Counted from the stretch's first letter, positions 11,021 through 22,749 are shown. The stretch is 64,000 nucleotides of DNA from Megascapheus bottae (GCA_024803745.1 JANJXV010000037.1:3347001-3411000); one strand, 5' to 3'. The notes: generated by a model from the letters alone, not told the origin. Made by a program: numbers and translations.

Positions 11021-11900
11021 AACCTTTTCCTTCCTTTGATAATGTTAGCTGTGAAGACAGGAAGCAGCATTTTCAAATTGAACAGTTATCTATGTGAAAT
11101 ACAACAACAGGATTATAATTTTATGGGAAATAATATACATTTCAAAAAAGAGAAGCTTTCGGGTCTTAGCAGTTTCACATAACAAAAGGGTCATTGAAGA
11201 AAAAATATTTATAAATCACTTTACATTCATTACCTCATAACAGGAAGAAAGGTATTATTTTTTTTATCTCCCTGTTATGTTTCATAGAAAATGGAACTAA
11301 CTTAATGAATGAGATTTACACCTTTAGACCTTCAATGTGCACCCAGCTTTTGATTCTGCAGAAATCAGAGCCATTAACTGCTGTCCTTTACAGTTCTTCA
11401 AAAGGGAAGTCCTGCAACGTTAGAAGCTTTGCACAGGTATCTCTCATCTTTTCCCCCATCCTCTCTCAGTGGACCCAGCTTTACTTTGCTGGACCCTCTC
11501 CCTGCTCATCTAGCTGCTTCTCTCTTTGGGTGATTTCAGAAGAGGTTATCAAAACATTTCCAACTCTACTGAGAAGTTCTAGAAGTTCCCCCTACAGCTA
11601 AAGTCCAAATTCTTTTCTGAGATAGGTTAGGCAGAAAAGAAATAGTTAAATCCCTAAACTGACTTCTTCCATAAACAGCACAGGCTCAAAAAAATATTTT
11701 AGTTTTTTTATGTAAGTGGCCATTTGCACTTACCTACCCCATTCCAGGCATCTTCACCCTTCTCACATGCCTGATGGGGATTTTGTCTGTAGAAACAATG
11801 GTAACAGTAATAACACCTAGAGTTTGGTGGCTTCTGTTTTCCTCAGTACTAGCGAAAGGTTTGACATTCACTTGACTTACCCCCATGTTCATAGGATACT
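11020..11900. other. no feature recognised
   Basis: Intergenic sequence without a repeat I can place; open frames up to 98 codons show no recognisable product. Confidence 0.4.
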
Positions 11901-11904
11901 GTTT

Positions 11905-12147
11905 GTGTCTGTATGTGTGTGCTGGTACTGGGGCTTTAAACCCAGGTCCTGGTGCTGTCACTGAGCTTTTTCATCAAGGATGGTGCACTACCACTTAAGC
12001 AACAGCTCCACTTCTGGCATCTTGATGGTTAATTGAGAATAAGAATCTCACAGATTTTTCTACCCTGGTTAGCCTTCAACCATGATCCACAGATCTCAGC
12101 CTCCTGAGTAGCCAAGATTACAGGTGTGAGCCACATGTCCTCAGCCA
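11905..12147 (-). repeat. B1-Geo SINE, antisense
   Basis: Complete reversed order: 'actggggctttaaacccagg', 'agcaacagctccacttctgg', 'gatggttaattgagaataag' and 'gagtagccaagattacaggt'. Confidence 0.85.
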
Positions 12148-12211
12148 TATTACACAATTAAGTGAATACTGCCATTACCATTTTGTAAATGATGAGATGA
12201 AAATCTTGTGC

Positions 12212-12440
12212 AAGGCTCAAAGCATTGCCTAGTGGCAGAGTACTTCCCTAGCATACATGAAGACCAGAGTTTGATTCCTAGGTACCACATGCATAGAAAA
12301 AGCTAAAGGTAAAAAAGAACTGTGGCTTTTTTGCTGTGGCTCATGTTTTCGAGTACTACCTATCAGAAATCTCAATGACTATGCTCAGGCCCTGAGTTCA
12401 AGTCACAAGGTAAAAATAGAAAAAATAAATAAAAACAAAG
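12212..12440 (+). repeat. IDL-Geo SINE, diverged
   Basis: The left half ('attgcctagtggcagagtac', 'tgattcctaggtaccacatg') and the right half ('ctgtggctcatgttttcgag', 'caggccctgagttcaagtc') are present. Extra bases lie in the linker. Confidence 0.8.
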
Positions 12441-12444
12441 CTGT

Positions 12445-14455
12445 CTGTTACTATTTTCTGGCTTACAAATGCTCTCATCTAGTTTTCACCTGATACTTGC
12501 ATCATCCATTTTGTAGAGGAGATGCAGCAGAGGCTGTATCTGAAGTTATTCATTATCTTCTATCATCTGAAGTTAGAATTCATAGGGGAAGAGAAAGGGG
12601 AACCTCGGTTCAAATTCTGAAGTTGGGGCCTTTAGTTAGTATCATACACCACTGTCTCTCCTTTCCTTCAGATTTTTTTTCATGCCTGTGCAGCTTCTGG
12701 CATAGGTCCTTTGTGGACTTAAATAGTTCCCAATGGAAATTTACAACCAATTGTATGATTCATGTTACTTTATTTGATTTTTCTCGAGTCTTCTACTTCT
12801 TAGTGAAATGCCTGGGTATAGAAAAAAAGGATCGGATGGCACTGTGCCTCTTCATGCTTACTTGGCTAATGAGGCTGAGCCATGGCAGGCAGATCCTCAA
12901 AGGCAGGCCTCTTTATCCTTCCAAAGCCCTAAGGCTAAGATTCCAACAAGCTAGCACCTTGCACGGGTTCTCTATTCATTTCTCCATGGCAGCTTGCTAT
13001 GTGCTGTGTTTGTTTTCTGAGTGAAAGTGTTGGAAGAATGGAAGACCTTTCCTCTCTGAAAGCTGGGTCTTCTTGTCTTATCTGCTCTCTGATAAACACA
13101 TTTTTATTATGAATGGGACACTCAATAACAATCCCAATGTTAACTCCTGAAAATTATTATCCATAATTCTATTAAGAAGTGTGGTTCCAATCCAGCTAAA
13201 TGAAGAGCATTTCGGGTGAATAATCCACCCCACATTATAGGACCTCTCGAGGGTGATGAGTGAGGTAGCAGAACACTTCTTCTTTGCACCCCACTAGGAA
13301 AGCCACCACTAGTAGTGAGCCTTACCAGAACTACTCAGTGTCCTCTGAGCCAGGCTTTGCACACATTCTTGTCCCTTACCATCTAGTCCCCAAAGATCAT
13401 CTGGAAAGACATAAGTCCCACTCTGCTATTGTTCTTCTTAGTGTCATACTTTGGCCCTTGCTATAACCTATTAGCTCCTTATATTGGCTGGCTGATAAAC
13501 TTAATTCAGAGAGCATCCTCGTGGGAACTTATGATAGACTGGAGATGATTAATCTATGAACACTTGAAAAGGGAAGGTTTTCTTTATATAGTATTTGGAT
13601 TTAAGGGAAAATCTGCAGACAAGTAAAAGATGTTTAGAGTGAAGATTAAACAGGCTGAATATAACACTTGTCACGAAATTTTAAAACGTTAATGTTCTTT
13701 ATGAGCATCTGAAGATAGAAGCCAGGATTCAGAAAGTGGTTATATTTTTACTTTGTTTTGCCAACTAGAAAGTAGTATTCTTTGATTCCAAATTAAAATG
13801 ATGGAACTACACTTAATTTCTGTTTCAAAAAATTCCTTCGCATTGTAATTATCATACCTTTAAGATGAATAGAAATGTAATGTAAGCTATTCCAAGTCTT
13901 TTAATTCCTGTGTGAGGAAAACAATTCCCAAAGAACTGCCTAGAGCCTTGTAGTTAATGTCAGAGGCAGTATAAGAGTGAAGTCAAAGTCTTATGAATAA
14001 TCAATCACTTTTTCTTTCTTTTTCCTACCCTTTTCCTTTTGATTGCTTACTGTTGACTACATACCAATGTAATTAATTTAATAAAATACATATGCCAAAT
14101 AGATATCTTCACTCTTCTTTTTAATGTTCTTTAAGTTTCTCTGTAGAATTATCACATGGGAGTTGAAAAGTTGACTCTCAACTAGGTGTTCATTTCATGG
14201 CAAGCCATGTTTGGAAACACCTTCATGAGTCGCATTTCTCTACTGGTCTAGTCTAGTCACTGCCTTCCCTAGTTCACAAGATTCTGCTTCATGGTGTGCT
14301 AATGCTTGGTTTACATATGTCCTTGCAAAGCAAGCTGTGGTCTCTCCAAATGCAATCCCTTTATCCTGGGATATTAACCTCACTATGAACTCATTTCCAC
14401 CCAGGGGCCCAGAGAAAAGAATCCTCAATCTATTTGTGCTTTAGCCATAAGAAAC
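12445..14455. other. intergenic stretch, no supported gene
   Basis: The longest open frame is 12497-13024 (175 codons). Its translation shows no domain I know, no compositional bias typical of genes and no splice context, so I do not call it. Bases near 12490-12620 are weakly MIR-like. Nothing else stands out. Confidence 0.45.
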
Positions 14456-14462
14456 ATGCTGA

Positions 14463-14625
14463 AGCCAGACACTGGTGGCTCATACCTGTAACCCAAGCTA
14501 CTCAGGAGGCTCAGATCTGAGGTTCAAGATCAAGATGCAGTGTACTCGGACTCACAAATAGACAGGCTAAACCGAAACTTCTTTGTACAACTATGTATGG
14601 TAAATATTCAAAGCAAGAAAAAAAA
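14463..14625 (+). repeat. B1 head joined to LINE-1 3' tail
   Basis: Bases 14463-14530 are a clear B1 head ('cactggtggctcatacctgt'). From about 14530 the sequence changes to 'aagatgcagtgtactcggac' and 'cttctttgtacaactatgta', the LINE-1 3' end seen also at 42555 and 46860. It could be a chimeric insertion or two adjacent ones. Confidence 0.6.
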
Positions 14626-14679
14626 TGCCTTGTAACATGCTCAAGGATGGACTAGCCCCTCTTTCCATCTCCTGTGTCT

Positions 14680-14741
14680 TCTTCCTCCATATAATATATC
14701 ATCTTAAGCATTCTATATTTCATTTCCTTGCTTGTTTTTCT
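14680..14741 (+). repeat. local diverged direct repeat, copy 1
   Basis: The block ending 'tatatttcatttccttgctt' recurs at 15899-15970 with a few differences. Confidence 0.75.
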
Positions 14742-14784
14742 ACCTCTACCAATAATAGCAGCATATACAGTTTCTTCTAGTCAG

Positions 14785-14910
14785 GTCTTTTTCTAAGGGC
14801 TTTTATACACATTCATTCCTTTAATCTTCACAGTAACCTCCTGATATAGCACTAATATTTTCCTGATCACAGACATTGGGAACTGGAGACAAACTGGGTG
14901 GGCTCTGCTG
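14785..14910 (+). repeat. MIR remnant
   Basis: The phrase 'cctttaatcttcacagtaac' followed by 'ctcctgatatag' is MIR-like; later sequence is strongly diverged. Confidence 0.4.
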
Positions 14911-14959
14911 TGAACCCATTGAGATAGGGACAGCTGTCAGGTATGTACACACATAACTC

Positions 14960-15895
14960 CAGAAGGCTGCTTTAAAGGATCCTGGAACTCAGAAGAGAAC
15001 CTGCATTATAATGACACATTAGAGTCTTCAAGATCTTCCAGAACATGTGCAGTGTGAGAAAGAGGCCCAAACACTAAAGATCACCAATCAAACCATCTGT
15101 CTCTGAATAATGCACATAACTACATGCTCCGTTATTTGCAAGTGACTGGTTAATGAGGGTAGTTCCACTTCCTTTCTAGAGAAAAAAAAGGGGCCCAGAT
15201 TCTACAACCTCTGCCTTAGAAGAAGTCAACAGTGACCAATTAATTTGAACATAATGATGAAGGACTGGAAAGTGTGTGGCACAGGGAGAGTATGTTTATA
15301 GGCCCAACTGAACAATGTGAGAACAAGAAACTGTAGGGTAAACACTCCAGCAGAGCTCTGAAGGCTCTCAGCAGAGACCATGGAAAGAATGGTTCTTTAT
15401 GCTTCCTCAAGAGAAAGTAGGGCATACAGATGAAAATGACAAGAGACACATATGTCCACTTGTTTAAATAAAGATTTCCCACAGCCAGAGCTCTCCAAGT
15501 AAGATTGGTTGCCTGTCAGCAGTTACCATTGAGTAATGGCCAGGTTCCATGTGAAATCTAGACAGGATGGACCTCGGTGTCCTCCTGAGAAACCCTTACA
15601 GACTTTCCCACGGTTTGGGAGGAAGTATGTGAGGACAGAATGGGCACTTTTCATGATTGGGCAAGAGCTGTGGGACAATAGTTGTGTGGTTCTCACACAG
15701 CTCTGGTTCTTGACAGTGGAGTGGGTGAGGAGAAGGCTACTCTGAGTGTGTTAGACAACAGTGACTTTACAGCATCCTGGCCCTTTGAATCCTGTTGGTC
15801 AGTATCCAAATGTCCTTCTGAGATGTGGAAGGAAAATTCCAGGTTCAAGTCTTTCTGTTTGACTGGGATTCATCAAAAATCATACTTGGGGAATT
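14960..15895. other. no feature recognised
   Basis: Unique-looking intergenic DNA with short open frames only. Confidence 0.4.
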
Positions 15896-15898
15896 AGT

Positions 15899-15970
15899 CT
15901 CTTCTGGGTCTTCTTTCTCCATATAATGTGCCGTCTTAAGCATACTATATTTCATTTCCTTGCTTGTTAT
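15899..15970 (+). repeat. local diverged direct repeat, copy 2
   Basis: Partner of 14680-14741. Both share 'ctccatataat', 'tcttaagca' and 'tatatttcatttccttgctt'. Confidence 0.75.
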
Positions 15971-16189
15971 CTAATGTCAGAGATCTCAACTACACTACTG
16001 ATATAAGAATGTCTCCTCTCTGTACATCTACCATAACAATGAAATATTTAATTAAAAAAAGAATCTCCCTTGTAGCATCTCTGGTGCTTTGGCACAGCTT
16101 CAATGATGAAAAGCTTTTTTCCTCAACATGGTAGCTTTTCATAGTTTGTAAGTTACCATTGTTATTGATAAAAAGGTAAAAAAAAAACA

Positions 16190-16310
16190 ATATCTAACTT
16201 TTATTGGGTTCACTATGTGTCGAACTCTGTGTTAAATATTTTCCATGTACTAAAGGACTGAATACTTTCCACAAACTTATGAAACAGGTTTCAGCCTCAT
16301 TCCTCCTGTG
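16190..16310 (+). repeat. MIR remnant
   Basis: The opening 'tttattgggttcactatgtg' then 'cgaactctgtgttaaat' fits the MIR 5' core; the 3' part is eroded. Confidence 0.4.
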
Positions 16311-16469
16311 GTAACATGTATTAGAATGCTAGGAATGTGTTGTTGGTCCCACAAAAGGACAGCGTTGTCTCTCAATCATATAGTTGTCACAAATATCAAT
16401 CCCTTGTTTATCACTTTGTGATTTATTTCAGAAGCATTGTTTATAATTCTTTTTCTTTCTTTCTTTTTT

Positions 16470-16700
16470 CTTTTTTTTTGGTCAGTCATGGGGCTTGAAC
16501 TCTGGGCCTGGGCACTGTACCTGACACTCTTCAGCTTAAGGCTATTGTTCTACCCCCTGAGCACCACTTCTGGCTTTCTACTGTTTAATCAGAGATAAGA
16601 GTCTGTCAGACTTTAGTGCCCAGGCTGGCTTTGAACCACAATCCTCAGATCTCAACCTCCTGAGTAGCCAGGATTACAGGCATGAGCCATGGCATGTGGC
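16470..16700 (-). repeat. B1-Geo SINE, antisense
   Basis: T-run, 'cagtcatggggcttgaactc', 'aatcagagataagagtctgt' and 'gagtagccaggattacaggc' give a full-length reversed copy. Confidence 0.9.
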
Positions 16701-16744
16701 TTCTTTTAACAGTCTAATTTTAAAGAAAACTTGCAGATGCATTG

Positions 16745-16822
16745 ATTAGGAATGTGGCTAGTGGTAGAATTCTTCGCTACCACACATAAGGCAAGGCCAT
16801 GAGTTTGATCTCTAAGAACCAG
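16745..16822 (+). repeat. ID-like SINE fragment
   Basis: A-box-like 'gtggctagtggtagaattct' and B-box-like 'catgagtttgatctctaa' survive without a Geo module. Confidence 0.5.
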
Positions 16823-16942
16823 AAAAGTGGGGGAGACAAAAAATTATTTTTTTACTCACCTGAAAGCAGAAAATTGTATGATTATTATTTTTCATTACTG
16901 TTTTTAAAGTAAACATATGCCTTTTAAAGTTTATTAAGTGTT

Positions 16943-17174
16943 CATCCAGATTTTGAGGTTTGAACTCAGGGCCTGGGCACTCTCCCTGAGCCATTTTATG
17001 CAGGGCTAGCACTCTACCCCTTGACCCACAGCTCTACTTCCAGCTTTTTGGGTGGCTATGTGGGGATAAGAGTCTTACAAGTTTTTCGTTCTGTGCTGGC
17101 TTCAAGCTGCTGTCCTCAGATCTCAGCCTCCTGAGTAACTAGGATTATAGTTATGAGCCACCAGCATCCAGCCT
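16943..17174 (-). repeat. B1-Geo SINE, antisense
   Basis: Complete reversed order from 'gaggtttgaactcagggcct' to 'gagccaccagcatccagcc'. Confidence 0.9.
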
Positions 17175-17284
17175 AACTCAAAGCATCTTACCCGACATAT
17201 TTTTGTATGTTCCATATTTTGGAGACCACCAATCTAAAACTACATTATTTTTCATTTTAAAAAAAGTTGTTTCCTTATTTCATT

Positions 17285-17392
17285 TTGCAGGTAATTTCTC
17301 TCTCAGTTGCTCAAGTTGGCTTTGAACTTGCTATATTCCTATTTTATCCTCTCAAGTGCTAGGATTACAGATATTCTCCACCATATCTGGAT
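17285..17392 (-). repeat. B1 monomer, antisense
   Basis: The phrases 'gttgctcaagttggctttga' and 'ctcaagtgctaggattacag' match an ordinary B1 without the Geo module, so it may belong to an older B1 lineage. Confidence 0.6.
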
Positions 17393-17811
17393 AAAGTACT
17401 TGTTTTTGAGTCAAAATTCTGATCGTTGTTATAATAATTTCCAAATACACTATTTCACTATTGCCTGATGATAAGGCTGGAAACAAATGTTTCAACAACC
17501 TTCTCTCAACGGCTGATTTCGGAGTACTTGAGAAGATTGATTCAATCTTCTGTTTGGATTAAAATTTCTCAGGTTGATCATTTCCTGTTTCTTCAAAGTT
17601 CCAATGAAATGTTTGCTTTCCTCTAGACCTTTCAAGGCTGTGTCATTTGTGTTGGAATTCTTATTTCATGCAGCAGTCCCAATCTAGTCACCTGACTTCT
17701 TAATCCCAACATCTTCATATCTGTGTCCAGTAGCTATATCAGTTATAGAGCTATCAGATCTATCTAGGTCTGGAGATAAAAGAGAGAGCCACGTGGGTGT
17801 GTTAGTGGGGG

Positions 17812-18030
17812 AACATTGTTTCAAAACACATGAGCTTTCCCCTGTTTTCACCCTTCTTTAGCTTTGTGTGACTTACAGAATGATGGGTTGAAATGAACAT
17901 AATAGCTCTTGTCCTGATAGCCTCTTAAGATAATTCTGAGATTAGAAGAAAATAGTGTTCAGATTTTTATAAACTATGAAGAATGATCAATATTAGTTTT
18001 CATTAGAGAGTAATTTATGGTCTAAATACA
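17812..18030 (+). repeat. diverged direct repeat about 1.7 kb apart, copy 1
   Basis: Over about 200 bases this matches 19490-19700: shared 'acagaatgatgggtt', 'cctcttaagat', 'gatcaatattag' and 'taatttatggtctaaat'. It is either a local segmental duplication or two copies of an unnamed repeat. Confidence 0.8.
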
Positions 18031-18039
18031 CCATTGCTC

Positions 18040-18390
18040 ACCTCCTGAGTGAGTAACATGAATATAAGACACTTTGTTTTAGAAAACATCAAGTTGGAGG
18101 AATGGAAAATGGACAAGATTCAATGATGATATCCTAGTTTACTATGTGAGAGAATACTGCATGACAGTTGCTGTTCTAGGATCTGGAATACAGCACTGTA
18201 GGAGCTAAATAGAGATAATACCCAATAGGAACAGTAAGCCATATGGGTTGCTAAAATGCTGAAATATCTTTTAACCAAGGGGTAAAATAACACCACCGAG
18301 TCCCTTATCTCACATACATTATCACTATCTGCTCTAGCCCTTCTCTTGGATCTCTTAGAGCTCCATAAACTCCAACAAATTAACCATGAG
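18040..18390. other. no feature recognised
   Basis: No repeat or exon signal assigned. Confidence 0.4.
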
Positions 18391-18391
18391 A

Positions 18392-18695
18392 GCTGTGTAC
18401 ACTGACTTCTGATTGTAATCACAGCTACCTGAGAGGCAGATATTGAGAGCATCACACTTCAAGGGCAGTCTGAGAAGGAAAGGTTAATGGGATCCTCATC
18501 TTAACTAATAGAAAGTGGGCATGGTGATATGTGTCTGTCATCATAACTATACAGAGGGCATAAATAGGAGGACTGCAATTTCAGATCGGCTGGAATAAAA
18601 TAGGAAGGTCCAAACTCAAAACTTAAAAAAAATAGAGGTGAAGATATGGCTCGAGTGATAGAGCACTAAGGCCATGAATTCAGCTCCTAATACAT
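18392..18695 (+). repeat. composite SINE: B1 + B1 + ID-like
   Basis: First B1-like unit from 18392 ('ctgattgtaatcacagctac'). Second B1 from about 18515 ('gggcatggtgatatgtgtct', 'gactgcaatttcagatcggc'). Then from about 18638 an ID-like unit ('agatatggctcgagtgatag', 'ggccatgaattcagctc'). The three parts are in one orientation. Confidence 0.6.
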
Positions 18696-18699
18696 GTGT

Positions 18700-18766
18700 G
18701 GGGTGAAGGAGGGAGGGAGGGAGGGAGGGAGAGAATGAGAGAGGGAGAGACAGAGAGACAAAGAGT

Positions 18767-18799
<33 letters not shown>

Positions 18800-18802
18800 T
18801 GT
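18700..18802. repeat. (GGGA)n and (GA/GACA)n microsatellite
   Basis: A purine-rich run follows the tail of the preceding composite SINE, first GGGA then GAGA/GACAGA units. Confidence 0.95.
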
Positions 18803-19311
18803 TGGAGTTACAGCCCAGACTTTCAACATCATGCATCACTTCTGAAGGTCAGTTCTCATTGATTATGGTCATGTGTTACTGACTATTAAATAGATTGACT
18901 ATTACTCTAGTAGAACAGGTTCTATTCTACTGAGAAGAAACAAAGTAAGCCAAGGGAACGAAACTAGCCAGATGCTGGTAAGAGCCATCAGGGTATTAGA
19001 TGTAACTGGGACCCAGGTGAAAACCTCACACCTCACACCACAGGATCAGAAAAGAGCTGAAGGAGGAAATGAGATTTGAGTAAAACAAGAGGGAAGATAC
19101 AAAAGGAGATATAATTATGCAAAGATCTAAGGAAGAGGATTACAGGAAAAGGAAAGAACGAGAGCCCTGGGCTAGGGTGGGTTTGGTATGTATGGAGAAC
19201 AAAAAGAAGGCACAGACTAGGCCAGAACATAGGTTGCTCAAGATAAACCGGGGCCTACAGTAGGAGAATACAGCCAGTCTTTGGTAGTCTGTTCCCTCCT
19301 CCTCCTCCTAC

Positions 19312-19318
19312 ACACACA

Positions 19319-19366
<48 letters not shown>
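19312..19366. repeat. (AC)n microsatellite
   Basis: Almost pure AC over about 55 bases. Confidence 0.98.
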
Positions 19367-19369
<3 letters not shown>

Positions 19370-19489
19370 CAGGCAAGAAGACATGACTTAAGTACATTGT
19401 AATGCAGTTACTATATTTTCAAAGCCACCTTATTCTGAGAAAGTCAAACAAATTCTGGAAGAATTCTTTTCCCAATATACTCCCAACTG

Positions 19490-19700
19490 GGGAGTTCTAG
19501 AACACATGAACTCTTCCCTGCCTTTGCCCTCCTTTAGCTTTGACTGACATACAGAATGATGGGTTATAATAGGTCTTGCCCTGCTGGCCTCTTAAGATGA
19601 TTATGGGATAAAATGAGAAAATAGTGTGCAAGTTTTATAAATTATGAAGAGGGATCAATATTAGATATCATTAGAGGATAATTTATGGTCTAAATTATAG
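19490..19700 (+). repeat. diverged direct repeat, copy 2
   Basis: Partner of 17812-18030. At its 3' end 'taatttatggtctaa' is itself repeated within 30 bases (19678-19720). Confidence 0.8.
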
Positions 19701-19744
19701 TCTAATTTATGGTCTAAGTCTCTCTCTCACACCCCCCTTTTTTT

Positions 19745-19832
19745 CCTCCCCCCACACGTATTAGGAATTGAATTCATGGCGTTAGACATGCTAGGCAAGT
19801 GCTCTATCGCTTGAGCCATATCTTCATCACTT
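19745..19832 (-). repeat. ID-like SINE, antisense
   Basis: Reversed B box 'gaattgaattcatggcg' and reversed A-box side 'gctaggcaagtgctctatcg' then 'cttgagccatatcttcatc' match the tRNA-derived unit of the B1+B1+ID composites. Confidence 0.6.
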
Positions 19833-20009
19833 ATTTTTTTTTTAAGTATTGGGTTTGGACTTCTCCTTCTACTGGAAAACCTCAGGATAATCAATGTCCT
19901 GCTTAGATTGATGTGTCATAAACATTGACAACCATTCAGAAGCTTAAAATACTCCCCAGGAGGGTCTGTGAAGATTTAGAAACTGTATATGAATAGGTTG
20001 GAAAAACAA

Positions 20010-20245
20010 GAAGAGTCTGAGTGGCTTGTAATACTACCTACTCAGGATTCTGAGATCTGAGGTTCTCAATTCAAAGCCAGCCTAGACAGAAAAGATTTTT
20101 TCATCTCCAGTTAACCAGCAGAAAACCAGAACTGGGGTGTGGCTCCAATGATAGAGTGCCAATCTTGAGTGGAAAAAACAAGAGAGAGTCCAATGCCCCG
20201 CGTTCAAGCCCCAGTACTGGCACAAAAATAAAATAAAATAAAAGA
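20010..20245 (+). repeat. B1-Geo SINE
   Basis: Head from 'gtggcttgtaatactaccta', linker 'ctccagttaaccagcagaaa' and right module ending 'ttcaagccccagtactggca' with an AAAAT tail. Confidence 0.85.
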
Positions 20246-20249
20246 TCAA

Positions 20250-21030
20250 CCTGAAAACATCTCAGAGTAGATACAGCTATTCCTCTCAGATAACTAAATC
20301 CCCTTGTACACGTTTCTAGATGTTATCTTATCCAATTTTCACAATCGGGTAAAGCAGGCCAAGATAAATATGCAATTTCCTAACATTTTATAATTCAATA
20401 ATATTGAATTGTCTAGCGCTAATTATGCTTCCATTCCGTAGGATTGTGGGTAAGCAATTTGTTTTAACTTAGTTTTCTGATTAAGAAAGCAATGAAGAAA
20501 ATATGACAGGTGACACGCATTTGCCATAGCTGGGCTGATTGTTTTAGTGGAGGCTGTCATCAGACCCCATTGTCGCCTTGCGACATTCCCAGAAGAGGGG
20601 ATTTTGAAATTTTTGTGCAAGTTGGTTGAAGAATGAAACAGCCAGCTTCCCACGGACTACTCAGTGTACTTGGCCCATGCTTGCTAGTGACAGCATGGAT
20701 GACTATTCTGAGAATCTGCACCCTTTATCTGGTGTGGAAAGAAGGTGTTTTTATTTAGCTTGGCATACATACACTCTAGTTGATTTTCGTTTCAAATCTG
20801 AGAGCGAAGTGTCATCTATGAATGAATACCAACATGCTTCAAATTTGGAAGTATTAAGTATGAGTCATCTTGTTATGCCAGAGTGGGAGAAAGATAGGTG
20901 GTTGGGTAAAAGATAGATTTTTGTCAATTTTTTTACAAGTCCTGACTGTAGCTCTAAGGTATGTATATCTCAAAAAATATAAAATAAGAGAAGCTCTCAT
21001 TTTTATTGTTTTGACTACTTTCTGAGTACA
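20250..21030. other. no feature recognised
   Basis: Unique-looking DNA; open frames of 76-96 codons show no known product. Confidence 0.4.
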
Positions 21031-21032
21031 AA

Positions 21033-21280
21033 AGTACTGGTGGCCCACTCCTGTAATTCTTGTGACTCAGGAGACTGAGATTTGAGGATCAAAGTTTGAA
21101 GCCAGCCCAGGCAGTATAGTTTATAAAATTTTTACCTCCAGTTTCCCATACCCAAAAAGCCAGAAGTAAAGCTTTGGCTCAAGTGGTAGAAAGCTTGCCT
21201 TGAACAACAATAACAAAAACAATCTCAAGAACAGTGCCCATGGCCTGAGTTCAAACCTCAAGTTCCTCCCCCTGCCCCAC
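21033..21280 (+). repeat. B1-Geo SINE with expanded right module
   Basis: Head and linker are diverged; the right module ('gctttggctcaagtggtaga') carries an extra AACAATAACA-type segment. Its tail leads into an AC microsatellite. Confidence 0.8.
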
Positions 21281-21283
21281 AAC

Positions 21284-21291
21284 TGCACACA

Positions 21292-21350
<59 letters not shown>

Positions 21351-21364
21351 ACACACACACACAT
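21284..21364. repeat. (AC)n microsatellite at SINE tail
   Basis: About 75 bases of AC with two AGAC interruptions. Confidence 0.98.
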
Positions 21365-21369
21365 CCACC

Positions 21370-21850
21370 ATAGGACATTAAGTAGGGAGAGTTCATCTTC
21401 AATGATAGGGAGCAATGTCAGATTTGCTATTTCCCACCCAGACAATGCGTTTTTCCTCTTGCCCTCCTTCCAGACGTGGGACTCCACCCTCAGCACCTTT
21501 CAATTCATTCCCCTTTTCTTTACCTCTCATTTTTTTGACATATATATTTCTCACAGTCTGTAATGTCTATTGAGGGAAACTACTTTTTCACCCTTCCTTC
21601 TATTATTCCAAACATGAATTTTCAATAGATACTTAATGCAAACTTATTAAATAAAATAAAATACAAACAGCACTGCTTCACCTGCATTATTTTATTTCAC
21701 TTTACTTTAATAAAAATAATAACTATTTTTAATTTTATTAGTAGTAGTAGTTGCATGAGTATTTAGCTGCACAAAGGGGTTAAAATTCCATATGTCAGGG
21801 AAGGGTGACATTGACCAAGAAGTGTTGTATTTATATTATTTTAAAAATAT
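21370..21850. other. no feature recognised
   Basis: AT-rich towards 21640-21760; no coding signal. Confidence 0.4.
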
Positions 21851-21853
21851 TTT

Positions 21854-22040
21854 GGGGCTGGGAGTTTGGCCTAGTGGTAGAGTGCTTGCCCAGCATGCAC
21901 AAGTTCGATTCCTTGGTACCACATACATAGAAAAAAAGCCGGGAGTGGTGCTGAGGCTCAAGTGGTAGAGTGCTAACCTTGAGAAAGACCAAGGACAGTG
22001 CTCAGGCCCTGAGCCCATGCCCAGGATGGGCAAAAAAAAA
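21854..22040 (+). repeat. IDL-Geo SINE
   Basis: Close to consensus: 'ggctgggagtttggcctagt', 'gccgggagtggtgctgaggc', pure A tail. About 10 bases are missing before the B box ('catgcacaagttcgattcc'). Confidence 0.95.
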
Positions 22041-22052
22041 ATTTTATTATTA

Positions 22053-22286
22053 TGCTTTTTATACTGGTACTGCAGTCTGAATTAAGGTTCTGGGAGCTGC
22101 ATGAGCTTGATCACTCCAAGGTGGCATTCTGCCATTTGAACCATAGCTCTACTTCCAGCTTTTTGTTGGTTAATTGGAAATAAAAGGCTCACAGACCTTT
22201 CTATTGGGTCTAGCTTCAAACCAGAATCCTCAGCTTTCAGCCTCCTGAGTAGCTAGGATTACAGGAATAATCCACTTGTGCCAGGC
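22053..22286 (-). repeat. B1-Geo SINE, antisense
   Basis: It starts 13 bases after the sense IDL-Geo tail, so the two form a tail-to-tail inverted pair sharing related right modules. Marks: 'ttgttggttaattggaaata' and 'gagtagctaggattacagga'. Confidence 0.85.
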
Positions 22287-22329
22287 AAATTATTATAATT
22301 TTGTATTGTCTTTAAATCATTTTTAAAGA

Positions 22330-22740
22330 TTTTCATTTCAATATGTCAATTTGTGAGTACAATATAGCTTGATCAATATCATCCCTTCAATTATTGTTAC
22401 CTAACTCTCCCAACCTCCTCATCCCCTCAATTTTCCTAGATCCATTTACACCTATGTACACTGAATATTATCATGGTAATGGTTCCCTCTTCCTCTCTTA
22501 ATGTACTTCCTTTTTGATAATACATATTCCAGCTTACTGGAATTCATTTTGTTAGACTGCGAGTTTGTTATTAGAAGGAGTTACATTACAATTCTTTACA
22601 TTCCACTATAGGCATTGGCTACACATACTATACTTGAGTTAATATGTTTGTGTACACATGCATATAATCTGGCATATGTTTTCATATAGTTTTATAATTT
22701 AGACCTCATTTCCACCTATAAGAGAAAACATCAAATGATA
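22330..22740 (-). repeat. old LINE-1 3' region, antisense (probable)
   Basis: The general order, with 'acctcatttccacctataag' then 'agagaaaacatcaaatga', resembles a reversed LINE-1 3' end. It is too diverged for a subfamily. Confidence 0.4.
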
Positions 22741-22749
22741 CGGGTGTCT

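Noticed and set aside
12497..13024. 175-codon open frame on the plus strand
   Set aside because: No motif, signal, domain or relative that I recognise. One open frame of this size is plausible by chance or decay in 64 kb, and no exon or promoter signals accompany it.
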